Assembly (NCBI GenBank): GCA_964628185.1
Contig: CAZVLQ010000002.1
Location: 62,001-126,000 of the forward strand
Origin: CAZVLQ01 sp964628185
GTDB taxonomy: Bacteria; Pseudomonadota; Zetaproteobacteria; Mariprofundales; Mariprofundaceae
DNA: 64,000 nucleotides
Direction: 5' to 3'
Part shown: piece after piece, positions 33,643 through 43,441 of the stretch
Position numbering within the stretch: position 1 is the first letter of the stretch
Layout: every line of letters begins with the position of its first letter
Translations under genes and position numbers: made by a program
The notes under the pieces: model-generated
Told to the model about the DNA's origin: nothing
What the model saw: the letters and a program-made list of their open reading frames with translations, nothing else
The model's database searches: none

Positions 33643-35493
33643 TTACACCCGGCCGGCATCATCCTCTTCTGCATCCTCGTCCATCCAGACCCGGAACCAT
33701 TGCTCCAGAATCACCAGACTCCAGATACGATGACCCAGTTCATAGCGTCCGCTCCGGTGCATATCCAGCAGCTGCAAGGCCCGCTCCGGCCGCACAATAC
33801 CACGCCCGGCGAATTCGGAAGAGCTGAACATGCCGCGCGCCATATCGCCCAGCGCCCCGCGCAGCCAGCGACCGACGGGAATGGTGAAGCCCTGCTTGCG
33901 CGGCTTCAAAATTTCCGGAGGAAGATAACGCGCCGCTACTTTTCGAAGCAGGTATTTTCCGCGCCCATGGCGAAACCGCAGATCCACGGGCAGCCGCAGC
34001 ACCCATTCGAGCAGACGATGATCCAGCAGCGGCACGCGCACTTCCAGGCCGTGAGCCATGCTCATGCGGTCCACCTTGAACAGCACATCCTCCGGCAGAT
34101 AGCGCACCAGATCACTGTGCACAAAGCGGTCGTTTCCCGTCCCGGCGGTCAGCAGGGATGCCAGCAGATCGGCCGGATCGTCGACAAGGCGTGCGCGATA
34201 GTCCTCCGTATAAAGCCAGTTGCGATACGCGGCGCTTACCGTCATGCGACGCAAATAACGGCAGTCGGCATGATGAGAGACATCGAACAGCGCCCGCTGC
34301 AGCAACCCCGCCCGCCCCGTCCGGTAGGCCCAGCCCCAGCCCGGCAACGCCACGGGCGGCAGCAGGCGCGGCAGGCGCAGGGCATAACGGGTCCAGTCGT
34401 AGCCGAAAAACGGCTCATCACCGCCGTCGCCGGAGAGCGCCACCTTGACCTGTTGCCGCGTCACCTGCGACACCAGCCATGTCGGCAGCGCCGAATTGTC
34501 GAACAGCGGTTGTTCCAGGTGTCGCAACAACCGCGGTAATTTATCGACAAGCTCCAGCCGGGCTACGTGTTCGTGGTGATCGCTGCCGATGGCGTCGGCG
34601 GCAATGCGGGCAAAGGCGCGTTCATCGCCACCGCCTTCAAAACCGATGGTGAAGGTTTTCAGCCGCGTATCCATGTGCCTGGCCGCAATGGCGGACACCA
34701 GCGATGAATCCACCCCGCCCGAAAGAAAGGCCCCGACCTCCACATCCGCCAGCAGATGTGAGCTGACCGCCGCATTCAGCCGTGCATCCAGTTCATCAAT
34801 CTGCTCAGCCTCATTCGCACCGGAGGCGTCCGGGGCGGAAGGAGGCGACCAGTACCGGCTGATCTGCATTTCGCCGTTTTGCCAAACCATCCGGTGCGCC
34901 GGCGCCAATGCCTTGATGCCCTCAAAAATCGTGTCCGGCCCCGGCACATAGCCCAGGGCCAGATAAGCGTCAATCATTGGCGCATGCAGGCGCTTTTGTA
35001 CTGAAGCATGGGCAAAAAGGGCCTTGATCTCCGAGGCGAATACCATGCCGCCGGCGTATTCACAGAAAAAAAGCGGTTTGATGCCAACCCGGTCGCGCGC
35101 CAGCAGCAAGGATTGGGAGCGGTCATCCCGAATCGCGAAGGCAAACATGCCGTCCAGCCGCTCGACCACCCCCGCGCCCCAGGCCAGATAGCCGTTGATG
35201 ATCACCTCGGTATCGCTGTGGCCGCGAAAGTTGACCCCCTGCTGCTCAAGCGCATGACGCAGTTCCGGGGCGTTGTATATCTCGCCGTTGAAGGCAATAT
35301 GGGCATGCGCCGCATGCATCGGCTGGGCGCCGGCTTCACTCAAGTCCTGAATGGACAGACGCCGGTGCGCCAGTCCCGCCGTGTGATCCGACCAGATTCC
35401 GGATGCGTCCGGCCCGCGATGGGCGAGTCGTCGGGCCATGCGTGCCAGCATGTCGCGGTCTCCCGCACCGGTATATCCCGCCAGGCCGCACAT
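33643..35493 (-). CDS. asnB: Asparagine synthetase (glutamine-hydrolysing), glycan-cluster type
   Basis: Class B asparagine synthetase-type amidotransferase, 616 residues. The N-terminal Ntn glutaminase domain starts MCGLAGYTG, so Cys2 is the nucleophile after Met removal. LAHRGPDASGIW and AFNGEIYN are the glutamine-binding motifs. The synthetase domain has the ATP PP-loop LSGGVDSSLVSA. It is the first gene after a glycosyltransferase on the same strand (3-bp gap). Such AsnB homologs are common in exopolysaccharide and O-antigen clusters, where they may amidate sugar carboxylates rather than make asparagine. That role is inferred from context. Confidence 0.93.
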   Translation of the reverse strand: MCGLAGYTGAGDRDMLARMARRLAHRGPDASGIWSDHTAGLAHRRLSIQDLSEAGAQPMHAAHAHIAFNGEIYNAPELRHALEQQGVNFRGHSDTEVIINGYLAWGAGVVERLDGMFAFAIRDDRSQSLLLARDRVGIKPLFFCEYAGGMVFASEIKALFAHASVQKRLHAPMIDAYLALGYVPGPDTIFEGIKALAPAHRMVWQNGEMQISRYWSPPSAPDASGANEAEQIDELDARLNAAVSSHLLADVEVGAFLSGGVDSSLVSAIAARHMDTRLKTFTIGFEGGGDERAFARIAADAIGSDHHEHVARLELVDKLPRLLRHLEQPLFDNSALPTWLVSQVTRQQVKVALSGDGGDEPFFGYDWTRYALRLPRLLPPVALPGWGWAYRTGRAGLLQRALFDVSHHADCRYLRRMTVSAAYRNWLYTEDYRARLVDDPADLLASLLTAGTGNDRFVHSDLVRYLPEDVLFKVDRMSMAHGLEVRVPLLDHRLLEWVLRLPVDLRFRHGRGKYLLRKVAARYLPPEILKPRKQGFTIPVGRWLRGALGDMARGMFSSSEFAGRGIVRPERALQLLDMHRSGRYELGHRIWSLVILEQWFRVWMDEDAEEDDAGRV

Positions 35494-35496
35494 CAG

Positions 35497-36603
35497 TCAG
35501 GCCAGGGAATGGTACAGCCGCAGCATCCGCTCCGCCGCCCGGTCCCATGTCAATTCAGCCGCACGATTCCTGCCCGCCCCGCGCATGCGCAGATGCAGTG
35601 CATCATCCTCCACAAGCCTGCGGACCGCATCAGCCATGGCTTCGACATCATACGGGTCCACGCACAGCCCCGCATCTCCGGCCACTTCGGGACAGGCGCT
35701 GATATTCGATGTGATCACCGGCGTCCCCGCCGCCATTGCCTCCAGCACGGGCAGACCGAAGCCTTCATACAGGCTTGGATAAAGCGCGGCTTCCGCCCCG
35801 GCCAGTATCAACGGCAGGACATCGTCGGGCGCGTATCCGGCCAGATGCACCGATGCGGCAAGCGGCCCCAGCATTGAAGCAAGTTTCTCCCTGTCGCCGA
35901 TAATCACCAGGGCAAGGCCGGGTGCGCCAAGCTGTACCGCCTGAACCGTTCGCAGGAGATTCTTGCGCGGTTCCGGCGTGCCGACGAGAAAGACCAGATA
36001 CCGGTCCGGCAGGTGATATTGCCGACGCACCGTATCAATACGGTCATCCCCTTCCGGCACAAAGAAATGCGTTTCCACACCCTCATGCACCACCTGAACG
36101 CGCGCCGCATCCACATTCATCAGCTCGACCAGGTCATTCCGGGTGGCGTGTGATACCGCCACAACGGCATCCGCCCGGGCCAGCGCGCGGGGCAGTTCAT
36201 GGCGGTATCCCCGTTCGTTCAATGCCTGATCCGTGAAAAAATCGGGGTGCCGAAGCCAGGCCAGATCATGCACCGTCAGCACCGTTCTGGCCCGGTGAAC
36301 GGCGGGCAACACAAAATGGGTGCCGTGAAATACATCGATCGCTCCCGTCCATCGTTCGACCGGCGGCCAGTCCAGATGATCCCACATCCACTGCATCATG
36401 CGGCGGGGCGCATTGAGGATCACGGACTCAATGTCGCCCGTGCCCGGACGCCATAGCTCGCCTGCTTCGCGAAAGCGATTGGCGAACAACACAAAATGGT
36501 CATCCGAACCCCGACGGGTCAGGGCGTCCGCCAGCCCGCGTATATAGCGGGCAATGCCGCCATGCGGTTGCAGCGCATGATAGGCGTCAATGGCGATATT
36601 CAT
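35497..36603 (-). CDS. GT4-type glycosyltransferase
   Basis: A 368-residue GT-B enzyme. The N-terminal domain begins MNIAIDAYHALQPHGGIARYIRGL, the usual acceptor-side glycine-rich loop. The C-terminal domain contains VGTPEPRKNLLRTVQAV and EGFGLPVLEAMAAGTPVITS (EX7E), the nucleotide-sugar site of family GT4. Mannosyl- and glucosyltransferases of similar pattern are common in glycan operons, but the sugar cannot be assigned. The ATG overlaps the upstream methyltransferase stop (4 bp), and asnB follows 3 bp downstream, so methyltransferase-GT4-asnB is a tight operon. Confidence 0.9.
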   Translation of the reverse strand: MNIAIDAYHALQPHGGIARYIRGLADALTRRGSDDHFVLFANRFREAGELWRPGTGDIESVILNAPRRMMQWMWDHLDWPPVERWTGAIDVFHGTHFVLPAVHRARTVLTVHDLAWLRHPDFFTDQALNERGYRHELPRALARADAVVAVSHATRNDLVELMNVDAARVQVVHEGVETHFFVPEGDDRIDTVRRQYHLPDRYLVFLVGTPEPRKNLLRTVQAVQLGAPGLALVIIGDREKLASMLGPLAASVHLAGYAPDDVLPLILAGAEAALYPSLYEGFGLPVLEAMAAGTPVITSNISACPEVAGDAGLCVDPYDVEAMADAVRRLVEDDALHLRMRGAGRNRAAELTWDRAAERMLRLYHSLA

Positions 36604-37313
36604 TTTTTTGCTATGGCAACAATGCGGACGCCCCAGCGACTTGGATACTTCTCTCCAGGGAGTTCAATAAAATAAATTACCTTTAATACATGATACCAGC
36701 ACCAGCGCACCAAACGATAGGCCAAGTGACGGGGAGTCCATTTCAATGGCCAGTTTTCCGCAATAAAATGAACATCACGAAAATCAGCCATCAACAACAC
36801 CTGTCTGAGGCTCATCTCGGTAAATACAAGCTGATGCGTGAAATCGTTGTAACGATAGTATGCCGTAGTCAATCCGGAAACCTGTGGAACATTCACAATG
36901 AGGGAGCCATTATCGCGCAGACCGGTGCGAAGCATTTCCAGAAAGGCCACAGTCTGGTCCTTGGGAATGTGCTCCAGAACGTCATTGATTGTAATTACAG
37001 CATATTGGCCCTTCCGTTCACGCAAAAATTTTTCCACATCTCCAACGTGCACCGGACATTTCACGTGCTGTCGCGCCAGTTTCGCCTGCTGAGCCGACAG
37101 CTCAATACCTTCAGCTTGCCGGTAACCCTGCATTTCCAGGAAGCGCAGAAACTGCCCCATCCCGCAGCCGACATCCAGAATCGGCGCATCGAAGTCCGTA
37201 GGCAGACAGTCGTAGTAGTATTCCTTAAAACCGCGTGCGAGGGCTTCAAAATCCTGCCCGGCATGCAGAGCGTCGAACAAGGTCTCGCTGTATCGGTCGA
37301 AATCCTCACCCAT
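36600..37313 (-). CDS. Class I SAM-dependent methyltransferase
   Basis: A 237-residue methyltransferase of the Rossmann class. Motif I is APILDVGCGMGQFLRFLE, the acidic end of beta 2 is AEGIELS, and motif IV (AVITINDVLEHIP) is typical of the UbiE/UbiG-like family used on sugars and lipids. The C-terminal region, with aromatic and basic residues, may contact the membrane. It is the first gene of a coupled methyltransferase-GT4-asnB set. Methylation of a terminal glycan residue is a possible role. The base composition here appears more AT-rich than in the housekeeping flanks, compatible with transfer. Confidence 0.87.
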   Translation of the reverse strand: MGEDFDRYSETLFDALHAGQDFEALARGFKEYYYDCLPTDFDAPILDVGCGMGQFLRFLEMQGYRQAEGIELSAQQAKLARQHVKCPVHVGDVEKFLRERKGQYAVITINDVLEHIPKDQTVAFLEMLRTGLRDNGSLIVNVPQVSGLTTAYYRYNDFTHQLVFTEMSLRQVLLMADFRDVHFIAENWPLKWTPRHLAYRLVRWCWYHVLKVIYFIELPGEKYPSRWGVRIVAIAKK

Positions 37314-37386
37314 CTTTCATCTCCTGAACCAGGCGGCATAAGCCGGCCATGCTTTCACAGCCTGTAATGCCAACGAAACAAGTCCT

Positions 37387-38571
37387 TCAAACATCATGGC
37401 CCGCTTTACTCCAGCGTTTCCCGTGCCTTATCAATTTTATAAATATGGATTCCATGCGCCTGGCGGACTGAGCCCAGCTACAGGCCCTGACCCGCTTCAG
37501 ACCCTTCTCCACCAGCATATCCCGGTATTTCATATCCGTAAGAATTCGTCGTATTCCATCTTCTATAGAGGCAATGTTATTTGGATCAACCAGGTGGGCT
37601 GCTCCACCACATGTTTCCGGTACGGATGAAAAATCGGATGTAACGACTGGAATACCACAAGCCATAGCCTCCAGCGGCGGTGCCGTCCAGCCTTCATGCA
37701 GGGTTGGATAAGCCAACATCAGAGCGCCATTGTAGAGATAGAGCAGGTCGTCGGATTCCGGGGCAAAATTTCCCAGCAGATGAACATTTGACTTCAATTC
37801 TTCTTCTTCAATTAACCTGTCCACTTCATCCGAAGCATTGTCCGGAGCCCCGGCCAGAACAAGGTGTACATTTCCAAATGTCTGCCGGATGGGTACGAAG
37901 GCCTTGATCAGGGCAACGATATTCTTGCGATGTGTAATGGCGCCGACATAAAGCAAATAGGGATAATTAATCGCATAACGCTCCGCAAGGACACTCGTGA
38001 CACGTGTCCGGTCCCTGATAACATGCATGTCGGGTTCCACGCCATGGGGACTGACCATGATGCGCCGGGGATCAATCGACAAAAATCTGGCAGCTTCCAT
38101 TTTCGTGTGCTCGGAAACCGCAAGAAAATAGTCACTGTTTTTCTTCGCATAATTAAGTGCCAGATTAAGATCATGCACCTGACCCGCATCACATAATTCA
38201 GGTACCGCCACATAGGCGATCCCCCTTAATGTAGTCATGGTAATGGCGCGCCTGGATGGCGGGAAATGCAGATCCGGACCATAAACGAGGTCCACCTTCC
38301 CAATCATGGATTCAATGCCGGGCCAAGCGAAGGCATTCCATGACTTGCCAATTATCTGCCACGGAATCCGGCAGACATACTCCCGATGTCCGGTGCCTTC
38401 AGGCAGCAATATCCGGCCCGCCGTATGGCCCTTCCAGTCCAGGTAAAACAATATGTAATCAACATCACGGGAGGACAGGGCCAGAAGGCCCTGGATGAGA
38501 TTTCTGGAGTTTCTGCGAACGGCCCTTCCTCCATGAATCACCGGCGTAGCATCAATACAAATCCTCACCAT
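37387..38571 (-). CDS. GT4-type glycosyltransferase, paralog of the 28716 enzyme
   Basis: About 394 residues. ICIDATPVIHGGRAVRRNSRNLI at the N-terminus, YGPDLHFPPS, TLRGIAYVAVPELC and YFLAVSEHTK all have clear counterparts in the enzyme at 28716-29855, so they are paralogs. The GT4 motif is EGWTAPPLEAMACGIPVVTS. The ATG at 38571 has GGAGAGGG upstream, better than the one four codons earlier. It is separated from the next gene by about 75 bp. It probably adds a related sugar in the same glycan. Its upstream region (38572-38770, about 200 bp) is shared with a divergent GT39 gene. Confidence 0.9.
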   Translation of the reverse strand: MVRICIDATPVIHGGRAVRRNSRNLIQGLLALSSRDVDYILFYLDWKGHTAGRILLPEGTGHREYVCRIPWQIIGKSWNAFAWPGIESMIGKVDLVYGPDLHFPPSRRAITMTTLRGIAYVAVPELCDAGQVHDLNLALNYAKKNSDYFLAVSEHTKMEAARFLSIDPRRIMVSPHGVEPDMHVIRDRTRVTSVLAERYAINYPYLLYVGAITHRKNIVALIKAFVPIRQTFGNVHLVLAGAPDNASDEVDRLIEEEELKSNVHLLGNFAPESDDLLYLYNGALMLAYPTLHEGWTAPPLEAMACGIPVVTSDFSSVPETCGGAAHLVDPNNIASIEDGIRRILTDMKYRDMLVEKGLKRVRACSWAQSARRMESIFIKLIRHGKRWSKAGHDV

Positions 38572-38770
38572 TGCCCTCTCCAACCGTTACATCCGGCAGC
38601 CAGAATATACGAATTCCCGCCACTTTATTAGCCTCCCAAGCATTAAAAGCATGGCCTGCCCGCACGTATCATGCCCTGTTCAGGCCAAATTGACATAATA
38701 CCTTGCGTTACCAGTAATCACTAGGCATCTTGTAACCTCGCATATTCAACTCATAGGTCGAGATAAATGT

Positions 38771-40459
38771 ATGCATGATGAACTACGCCGGAAAGGCGCC
38801 ATAGCCAGTCAGAAGATAAAAAACCGGAAGCTTCATCACGGCAGAAGATGGATTCTGCTTGCGCTATTGATTACCGCCGCATGTCTGCGCATTTTTTCCT
38901 GCGCAAAATATCCATTCACGGATGAAACTTTGATTCTGGAAAATATCAGCAACTTCTACATCCACCATACCTTGATGCCGAGTCACTTCAACTTCCCGAC
39001 CTTATTCAGTTACCTGTCGGCCTTCGCAACAGGTATCGGCATCGCCGGCATGATGGCAAGCGCCATTGTTGAGTCGGCAAGGGAATTTGTACACCTGTAC
39101 TTTGATTTTGATTCAGCCCTGCCTGTTTTTCCCGGCAGGCTTTTAAGTGCATTGATGGGTGTGGGTACGGTAATCGTGGTATTCCACACTGCCAAAAAAT
39201 TCTTTAATGAAGACATAGCTTTACTGGCCACGGCCATACTCGGTTTCAGCACCTTGCATATCCTTTACTCAGGCTATGCTCTTCCAGACGTAGCCACCAC
39301 ATTCTTCGTCTCCTGCTCACTCTATTACGCCCTGGCGGCCCTTCGGTCGGAAACACGGCGGGAATACATTCTGGCCGGCGTCTTCGCAGGTCTGGCGGCC
39401 ACAACAAAATATAATGGCGCCATGGTAGCCACCGCTATCGCCGCCGTTCATCTTATCCACCTTCATGACAGAAAATTGTTGGGCAGGCCCGCAGCCTGGC
39501 TAAACAGCAAGGTTTTGTGGTCGGGTGCGTCCTTTATCTGTGCCTTGGTCCTCGGTTCCCCCGGCTTGCTGATTGACCCGGTCAGTTTCATCAATGTTTT
39601 TTTACGAATCATGACTGCCGTGCACACGGGATACACGGGCGGTTTTGGCATGACCTATTTACACCAGATTACGCAGTTCTGGCACTGGGAAAAGACATTC
39701 GCCATTATTTTTGCCCTGGGCATTGGCGCCGCTCTGCTGCGCCGGGATAGAAAGGACATTGTCCTGCTGGCCCTTGTTCTGCCTGCATTTCTTTATATCG
39801 GCAGTTGGCAGGGAGGATCATTGCATTATATGCTTTTCCTTTACCCCCCCCTGGCGCTGATGGCCGCCAGTTTTTTATATGTTGCCCTTAAACAAACATC
39901 AAAACAAAAAAGCAGGATGATGCCTGTGCTGATTATTTTGGGCCTGTTCTCATGGCCTGTCTATTCCGCCACCGCATATGCCTATGCGCAAATTTCGCGG
40001 GAGGATTCCCGACGACTGGCATACCGATGGATCCAAAGCCATCTGCCCGATGGCAGCACGGTTGTCCGGGACTGGGCTTATTTACCTCCCCTGCTCACCC
40101 GACACGATGTTCAGATAGAAGAAATGCACAAAAATGGATACAGCAGGGAGTTCCTTCTTAAACTGCGACATACACGCACATATCATCTTATCTTGTTGCC
40201 GTATGGCCTTGAACAGATCGCACCAATCAAGGGGGATTATCTAATCACCAGCAGCTACTGCTACGCGCGTTTTTTGACCAAGCCTACTCCGCCAACCGGG
40301 AACCCGTTGTCAGGTCCATTCATAGCCCGAAAAATTTTTTATACCCGGATGCTTGCCAGCAGTGAACCCTTGGGATGGAAAAAAATTAAGGTATTTGATA
40401 CCGGTAAAGGCCCCCGTGTTCTTGTTTTTCAAAGGATTGTGGCACGGTCTTTCGATTGA
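38771..40459 (+). CDS. GT39/ArnT-like membrane glycosyltransferase
   Basis: A 562-residue polytopic inner-membrane protein with about 11-12 TM helices, of the PMT/ArnT GT-C class that uses polyprenyl-phosphate sugars on the periplasmic side. After the first TM helix, FTDETLILENISNFYIHH contains the conserved acidic DE pair of the first periplasmic loop, the catalytic Asp region. FPGRLLSALMGVGTVIVVF and AGVFAGLAATTKYNGAM are the family's next conserved stretches. It starts with a short basic cytoplasmic tail. It is the only + strand gene of the glycan cluster. The acceptor (glycan, lipid or protein) is unknown. Confidence 0.83.
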   Translation: MHDELRRKGAIASQKIKNRKLHHGRRWILLALLITAACLRIFSCAKYPFTDETLILENISNFYIHHTLMPSHFNFPTLFSYLSAFATGIGIAGMMASAIVESAREFVHLYFDFDSALPVFPGRLLSALMGVGTVIVVFHTAKKFFNEDIALLATAILGFSTLHILYSGYALPDVATTFFVSCSLYYALAALRSETRREYILAGVFAGLAATTKYNGAMVATAIAAVHLIHLHDRKLLGRPAAWLNSKVLWSGASFICALVLGSPGLLIDPVSFINVFLRIMTAVHTGYTGGFGMTYLHQITQFWHWEKTFAIIFALGIGAALLRRDRKDIVLLALVLPAFLYIGSWQGGSLHYMLFLYPPLALMAASFLYVALKQTSKQKSRMMPVLIILGLFSWPVYSATAYAYAQISREDSRRLAYRWIQSHLPDGSTVVRDWAYLPPLLTRHDVQIEEMHKNGYSREFLLKLRHTRTYHLILLPYGLEQIAPIKGDYLITSSYCYARFLTKPTPPTGNPLSGPFIARKIFYTRMLASSEPLGWKKIKVFDTGKGPRVLVFQRIVARSFD

Positions 40460-40531
40460 AGCAGAGCACGGCCCGCTCGCCATGTACCACCGCCGTGGCG
40501 TCAAGGCCTATGTGCATGCATCCGCTTTTTT

Positions 40532-41656
40532 TCAGGCCGGGGTTTGCAAGTCCATCAACTCATCATAAAGCGCCATAAGGCAGGCAATATGATGCCGGGG
40601 CAAATAATGCGCGGCTATATGCTCCGCGGCTGCTTTGCCAATTTTCTCCCGCATTCCCGCATGGTCAAGCAAATCGATGATGGCCGCGGCCATGACGTCG
40701 GCATCTCCGGCGGGCGTCAGGCGGGCCAGACGGCCGTTGGCCGTAATCTCCTCAATTACATCGGTATGCGGCGCCACGCATGCGCAGCCCGCATACATTG
40801 CCTCGGCTATTGAAAGACAAAAAGCTTCCCCGGCTCCTGCATGAACATACACATCTGTTTCCGATAATATTTCCCGGATATTTTTACATTGGCCCAACAG
40901 GCGGACCTTAGTCTCAAGGCCCAGATCAATAATTAACCGCTCCAGGTTGGCGCGTAAAGGACCATCGCCGGCGATGGTCAGGCGGCTCATCGGCCTTTGT
41001 CTGACAACGCATTGGAAGGTCCGCAGCAGCAACGGAAATTCTTTAACCTCCCGCAGACTGCCGATACTGGTCACGGCGGCCGCATCTTTCCGGATTGCGG
41101 CAAAGCATGGATGCCCGCCCAGGCGTTCCGGATCAATACAATTGGGAATCACGCTCAGGCGGTTTGCCGGATAGGGTATAAACCGGCTTAGATGTACCGC
41201 CTGTGCATGTGAAACGGCAACAACCCTTGCCGCCATGCGTGCCAGCATCCGGCTGTAGAGGCGTTCCCTCCGGCCCATCCATGGACCCAGGCCATGTTCT
41301 TCCATGAGGATGACCTTACAGCCGGCCAGGCGCGCAGCCAGGATGCCGTGCCGGTGCGCTTCGTACAGGCAGGTATGCACAATATCCGGCTGTAACTGGC
41401 GAAGCAGCCGTGTGAGGCGTATTAACAGCCGCCCCGAAGGCAGACTGCCCCGCCAGTCCAGACTGATAATCTGGATACCATCCGCCGCAATATGTTCGCC
41501 GACGGGTCCTTTCCCGCGCAGACAGACCACGGTCCATTTCAACCGCCGGGACAACTCCGCATCCTGCCGCATATGACGAAGCACCGTCCTGCGCAGCATT
41601 TCGGCACCTCCCCATCCCATGGTTTCGTGGATATAAACAATGTGGAGACTAGTCAT
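40532..41656 (-). CDS. GT4-type glycosyltransferase
   Basis: A 374-residue GT-B enzyme that starts with the GT4 pattern YIHETMGWGGAEMLRRTVL, where GGAE forms the N-terminal loop. HTCLYEAHRHGILAARLAG is followed by an acceptor loop, and GEAFCLSIAEAMYAGC is the C-terminal EX7E-like motif; the spacing places the second Glu in SIAEAM. It resembles the GT4 enzymes that build capsular or O-antigen chains. It is convergent with the GT39 gene and follows a small open frame and the PIG-L deacetylase on the same strand. Specificity unknown. Confidence 0.88.
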   Translation of the reverse strand: MTSLHIVYIHETMGWGGAEMLRRTVLRHMRQDAELSRRLKWTVVCLRGKGPVGEHIAADGIQIISLDWRGSLPSGRLLIRLTRLLRQLQPDIVHTCLYEAHRHGILAARLAGCKVILMEEHGLGPWMGRRERLYSRMLARMAARVVAVSHAQAVHLSRFIPYPANRLSVIPNCIDPERLGGHPCFAAIRKDAAAVTSIGSLREVKEFPLLLRTFQCVVRQRPMSRLTIAGDGPLRANLERLIIDLGLETKVRLLGQCKNIREILSETDVYVHAGAGEAFCLSIAEAMYAGCACVAPHTDVIEEITANGRLARLTPAGDADVMAAAIIDLLDHAGMREKIGKAAAEHIAAHYLPRHHIACLMALYDELMDLQTPA

Positions 41657-41841
41657 CGAATGCCGACATATTGCTTGAATTCACCATCACTGCCCACCTG
41701 TATGCACCCGCCGTTATGGCAGGAGAACAGCACGCCCCGTTCCACCTTCACTGGAAGACCGGGCATGACGGACCGCCTGTGCCAAAAGCGGCAAAAAAGC
41801 CATAACAGGGGATTGTCGGCTTTCCACTTCATGACCGACAC
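41653..41841 (-). CDS. Small open frame, possible gene remnant
   Basis: Up to 62 residues, with a GTG at 41841 or ATG at 41832. It overlaps the GT4 start by 4 bp (ATGA), which would suit a coupled gene. The C-terminal part FSCHNGGCIQVGSDGEFKQYVG has a structured look with two Cys, but I recognise no family. The - strand upstream is in a region (41842-41939) without a convincing start. It may be the 3' remnant of a glycan gene or a small real gene. Confidence 0.25.
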   Translation of the reverse strand: MSVMKWKADNPLLWLFCRFWHRRSVMPGLPVKVERGVLFSCHNGGCIQVGSDGEFKQYVGIR

Positions 41842-41939
41842 CCTGCGTAATACGAATCAATGGAAGATATGCGATACAACGCGATACAGGCCGACGCATG
41901 GAACGGATTCAGCGCCATATTCACGATGCCAGCCACGAC

Positions 41940-43337
41940 TTAGAGTGTTCCCTGTACCTGTTTTAATATGCTGCTTTTGTATAGATTCTTTATATCGACC
42001 ACAAAAAACAGTTCGTTGGCTCGCACTGCTCTTCTGAAGTAGCTGTAATCATTGCCTTCCGCCTTTCTTATCAGTGTATGGTACAATAATCTGGCCGCAC
42101 CATTAACTGATCGCCACTCGGTATCCAACCTCAGGTCATTCATGGCTTCCAGGGCAAGCAGCTTCATTTTCTGCGCCTCAGGCGCCAATTCGTAGGAATA
42201 AATATCGTCAAAATAAACACTGCCAAATGCCGGTGGAAGCGTGACGGGCTCACCCGCGTTTCCATAGGGGTAATAATCACTTAAGGGATAATGGTTTGTG
42301 TAAAGAAACAAATAACCGTTCTGCATATTGAGTTTCCTGATGGCCTCAATAACCGCTACGGTAGACATCTTATGGTCGGGATGCCGGTCGATCCGGGGAT
42401 ACGGTGCCACGATAATATCGGGCCGGATGACTTGAATAATATGCCGAAGATCCTGAACAAGCGTAATCCACGATGCATGATCATCCGGATGCGGCAACAG
42501 CAGAGCTGATTTTTTTGGCCCGCGAAAAAAATTGATGGAAGATACCCCTGTATATAACGAGTGAACAGGCATTTCCACACTGGCATGCATCTTTTCCAGC
42601 GTACCATCGAAGTAGCCCAGGTTGACGGCTCGTCCCTTGTTGACATTCCCCAACAAGGGAACCGTCAGGCTGTTCCAGACGCGCATTCTCGCCTTGGCGA
42701 GATACTGTTGCCTTCGGTTGGCGAAAATTTCGTCGTATTTATTGCTTCCCGCATCGCCGGCGGCAATGGTTACCACGTAAGCATCATGGCCGCTGTATAA
42801 TCCGAAGGCCGCAATTTCAGCATCATCCGGATGCGGAGAAATAACCAGTATCCTGGCATTATTGATCGTGATGCCGTGCTTTAAGTAAATAAGCGTGATT
42901 TGTTGATCCCTGATGTGAACAAAGCGACCGGTCACGGTGATCGTTGCGCCTTCATGCAAGTTCAGGCCGCTTAGGTTTAAATACCTTGCCCCCTCACCGC
43001 CTCTCTCGATTGTTTGTACAACTTTATTGTTGCCAGCGCTGATAAAAATTTTCGGGTCAAAAAAATGCCCGGCCAGGGTCGTTTTCAGGCTAATTTTAAG
43101 GAAAACGGCATCCTGATGAACCGCCTTGCCTCTGGTTGCTATTTTTCCGTTATGTAATTGATAATGAACCTTGACGAGATGGGTATGGTTGAAATCATAA
43201 ATATAATCTTTTTTTACATCATAGTGATAAACGGCATTTCTTTCTTCGTATGTGACGATGAATGCGAAAAACAAGCCCAGGGTAACGACCATCATGATAT
43301 AAAAGCCTTTTTTTTCGATGGCCCTGCTTTTACGCAT
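41940..43337 (-). CDS. Membrane-anchored PIG-L/LmbE-type deacetylase
   Basis: A 465-residue zinc de-N-acetylase with an unusual N-terminal extension. TM helix at about 12-32, then a 130-residue region (about 33-160) that looks beta-rich and ends in GRFVHIRDQQITLIYL, like a small beta-sandwich with no assigned family. The PIG-L core begins with ARILVISPHPDDAEIAAFG (the HPDD zinc motif at 169-172), followed by HPDDHASW and DRHPDHK (third zinc ligand). The TM helix suggests the catalytic domain sits outside the cytoplasm or at the membrane. A deacetylase in a glycan cluster may de-N-acetylate a hexosamine of the polymer. The ATG at 43337 is favoured. Confidence 0.85.
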   Translation of the reverse strand: MRKSRAIEKKGFYIMMVVTLGLFFAFIVTYEERNAVYHYDVKKDYIYDFNHTHLVKVHYQLHNGKIATRGKAVHQDAVFLKISLKTTLAGHFFDPKIFISAGNNKVVQTIERGGEGARYLNLSGLNLHEGATITVTGRFVHIRDQQITLIYLKHGITINNARILVISPHPDDAEIAAFGLYSGHDAYVVTIAAGDAGSNKYDEIFANRRQQYLAKARMRVWNSLTVPLLGNVNKGRAVNLGYFDGTLEKMHASVEMPVHSLYTGVSSINFFRGPKKSALLLPHPDDHASWITLVQDLRHIIQVIRPDIIVAPYPRIDRHPDHKMSTVAVIEAIRKLNMQNGYLFLYTNHYPLSDYYPYGNAGEPVTLPPAFGSVYFDDIYSYELAPEAQKMKLLALEAMNDLRLDTEWRSVNGAARLLYHTLIRKAEGNDYSYFRRAVRANELFFVVDIKNLYKSSILKQVQGTL

Positions 43338-43441
43338 GATCGAGGAACCCCACGGCAAAACCGGTCAGGCTCATCAGGAGCGATGCGCCATTTTTCATTA
43401 GCGGTTCTGCCTGAAAAAACAGGGTGGGACGCAACGCATCC

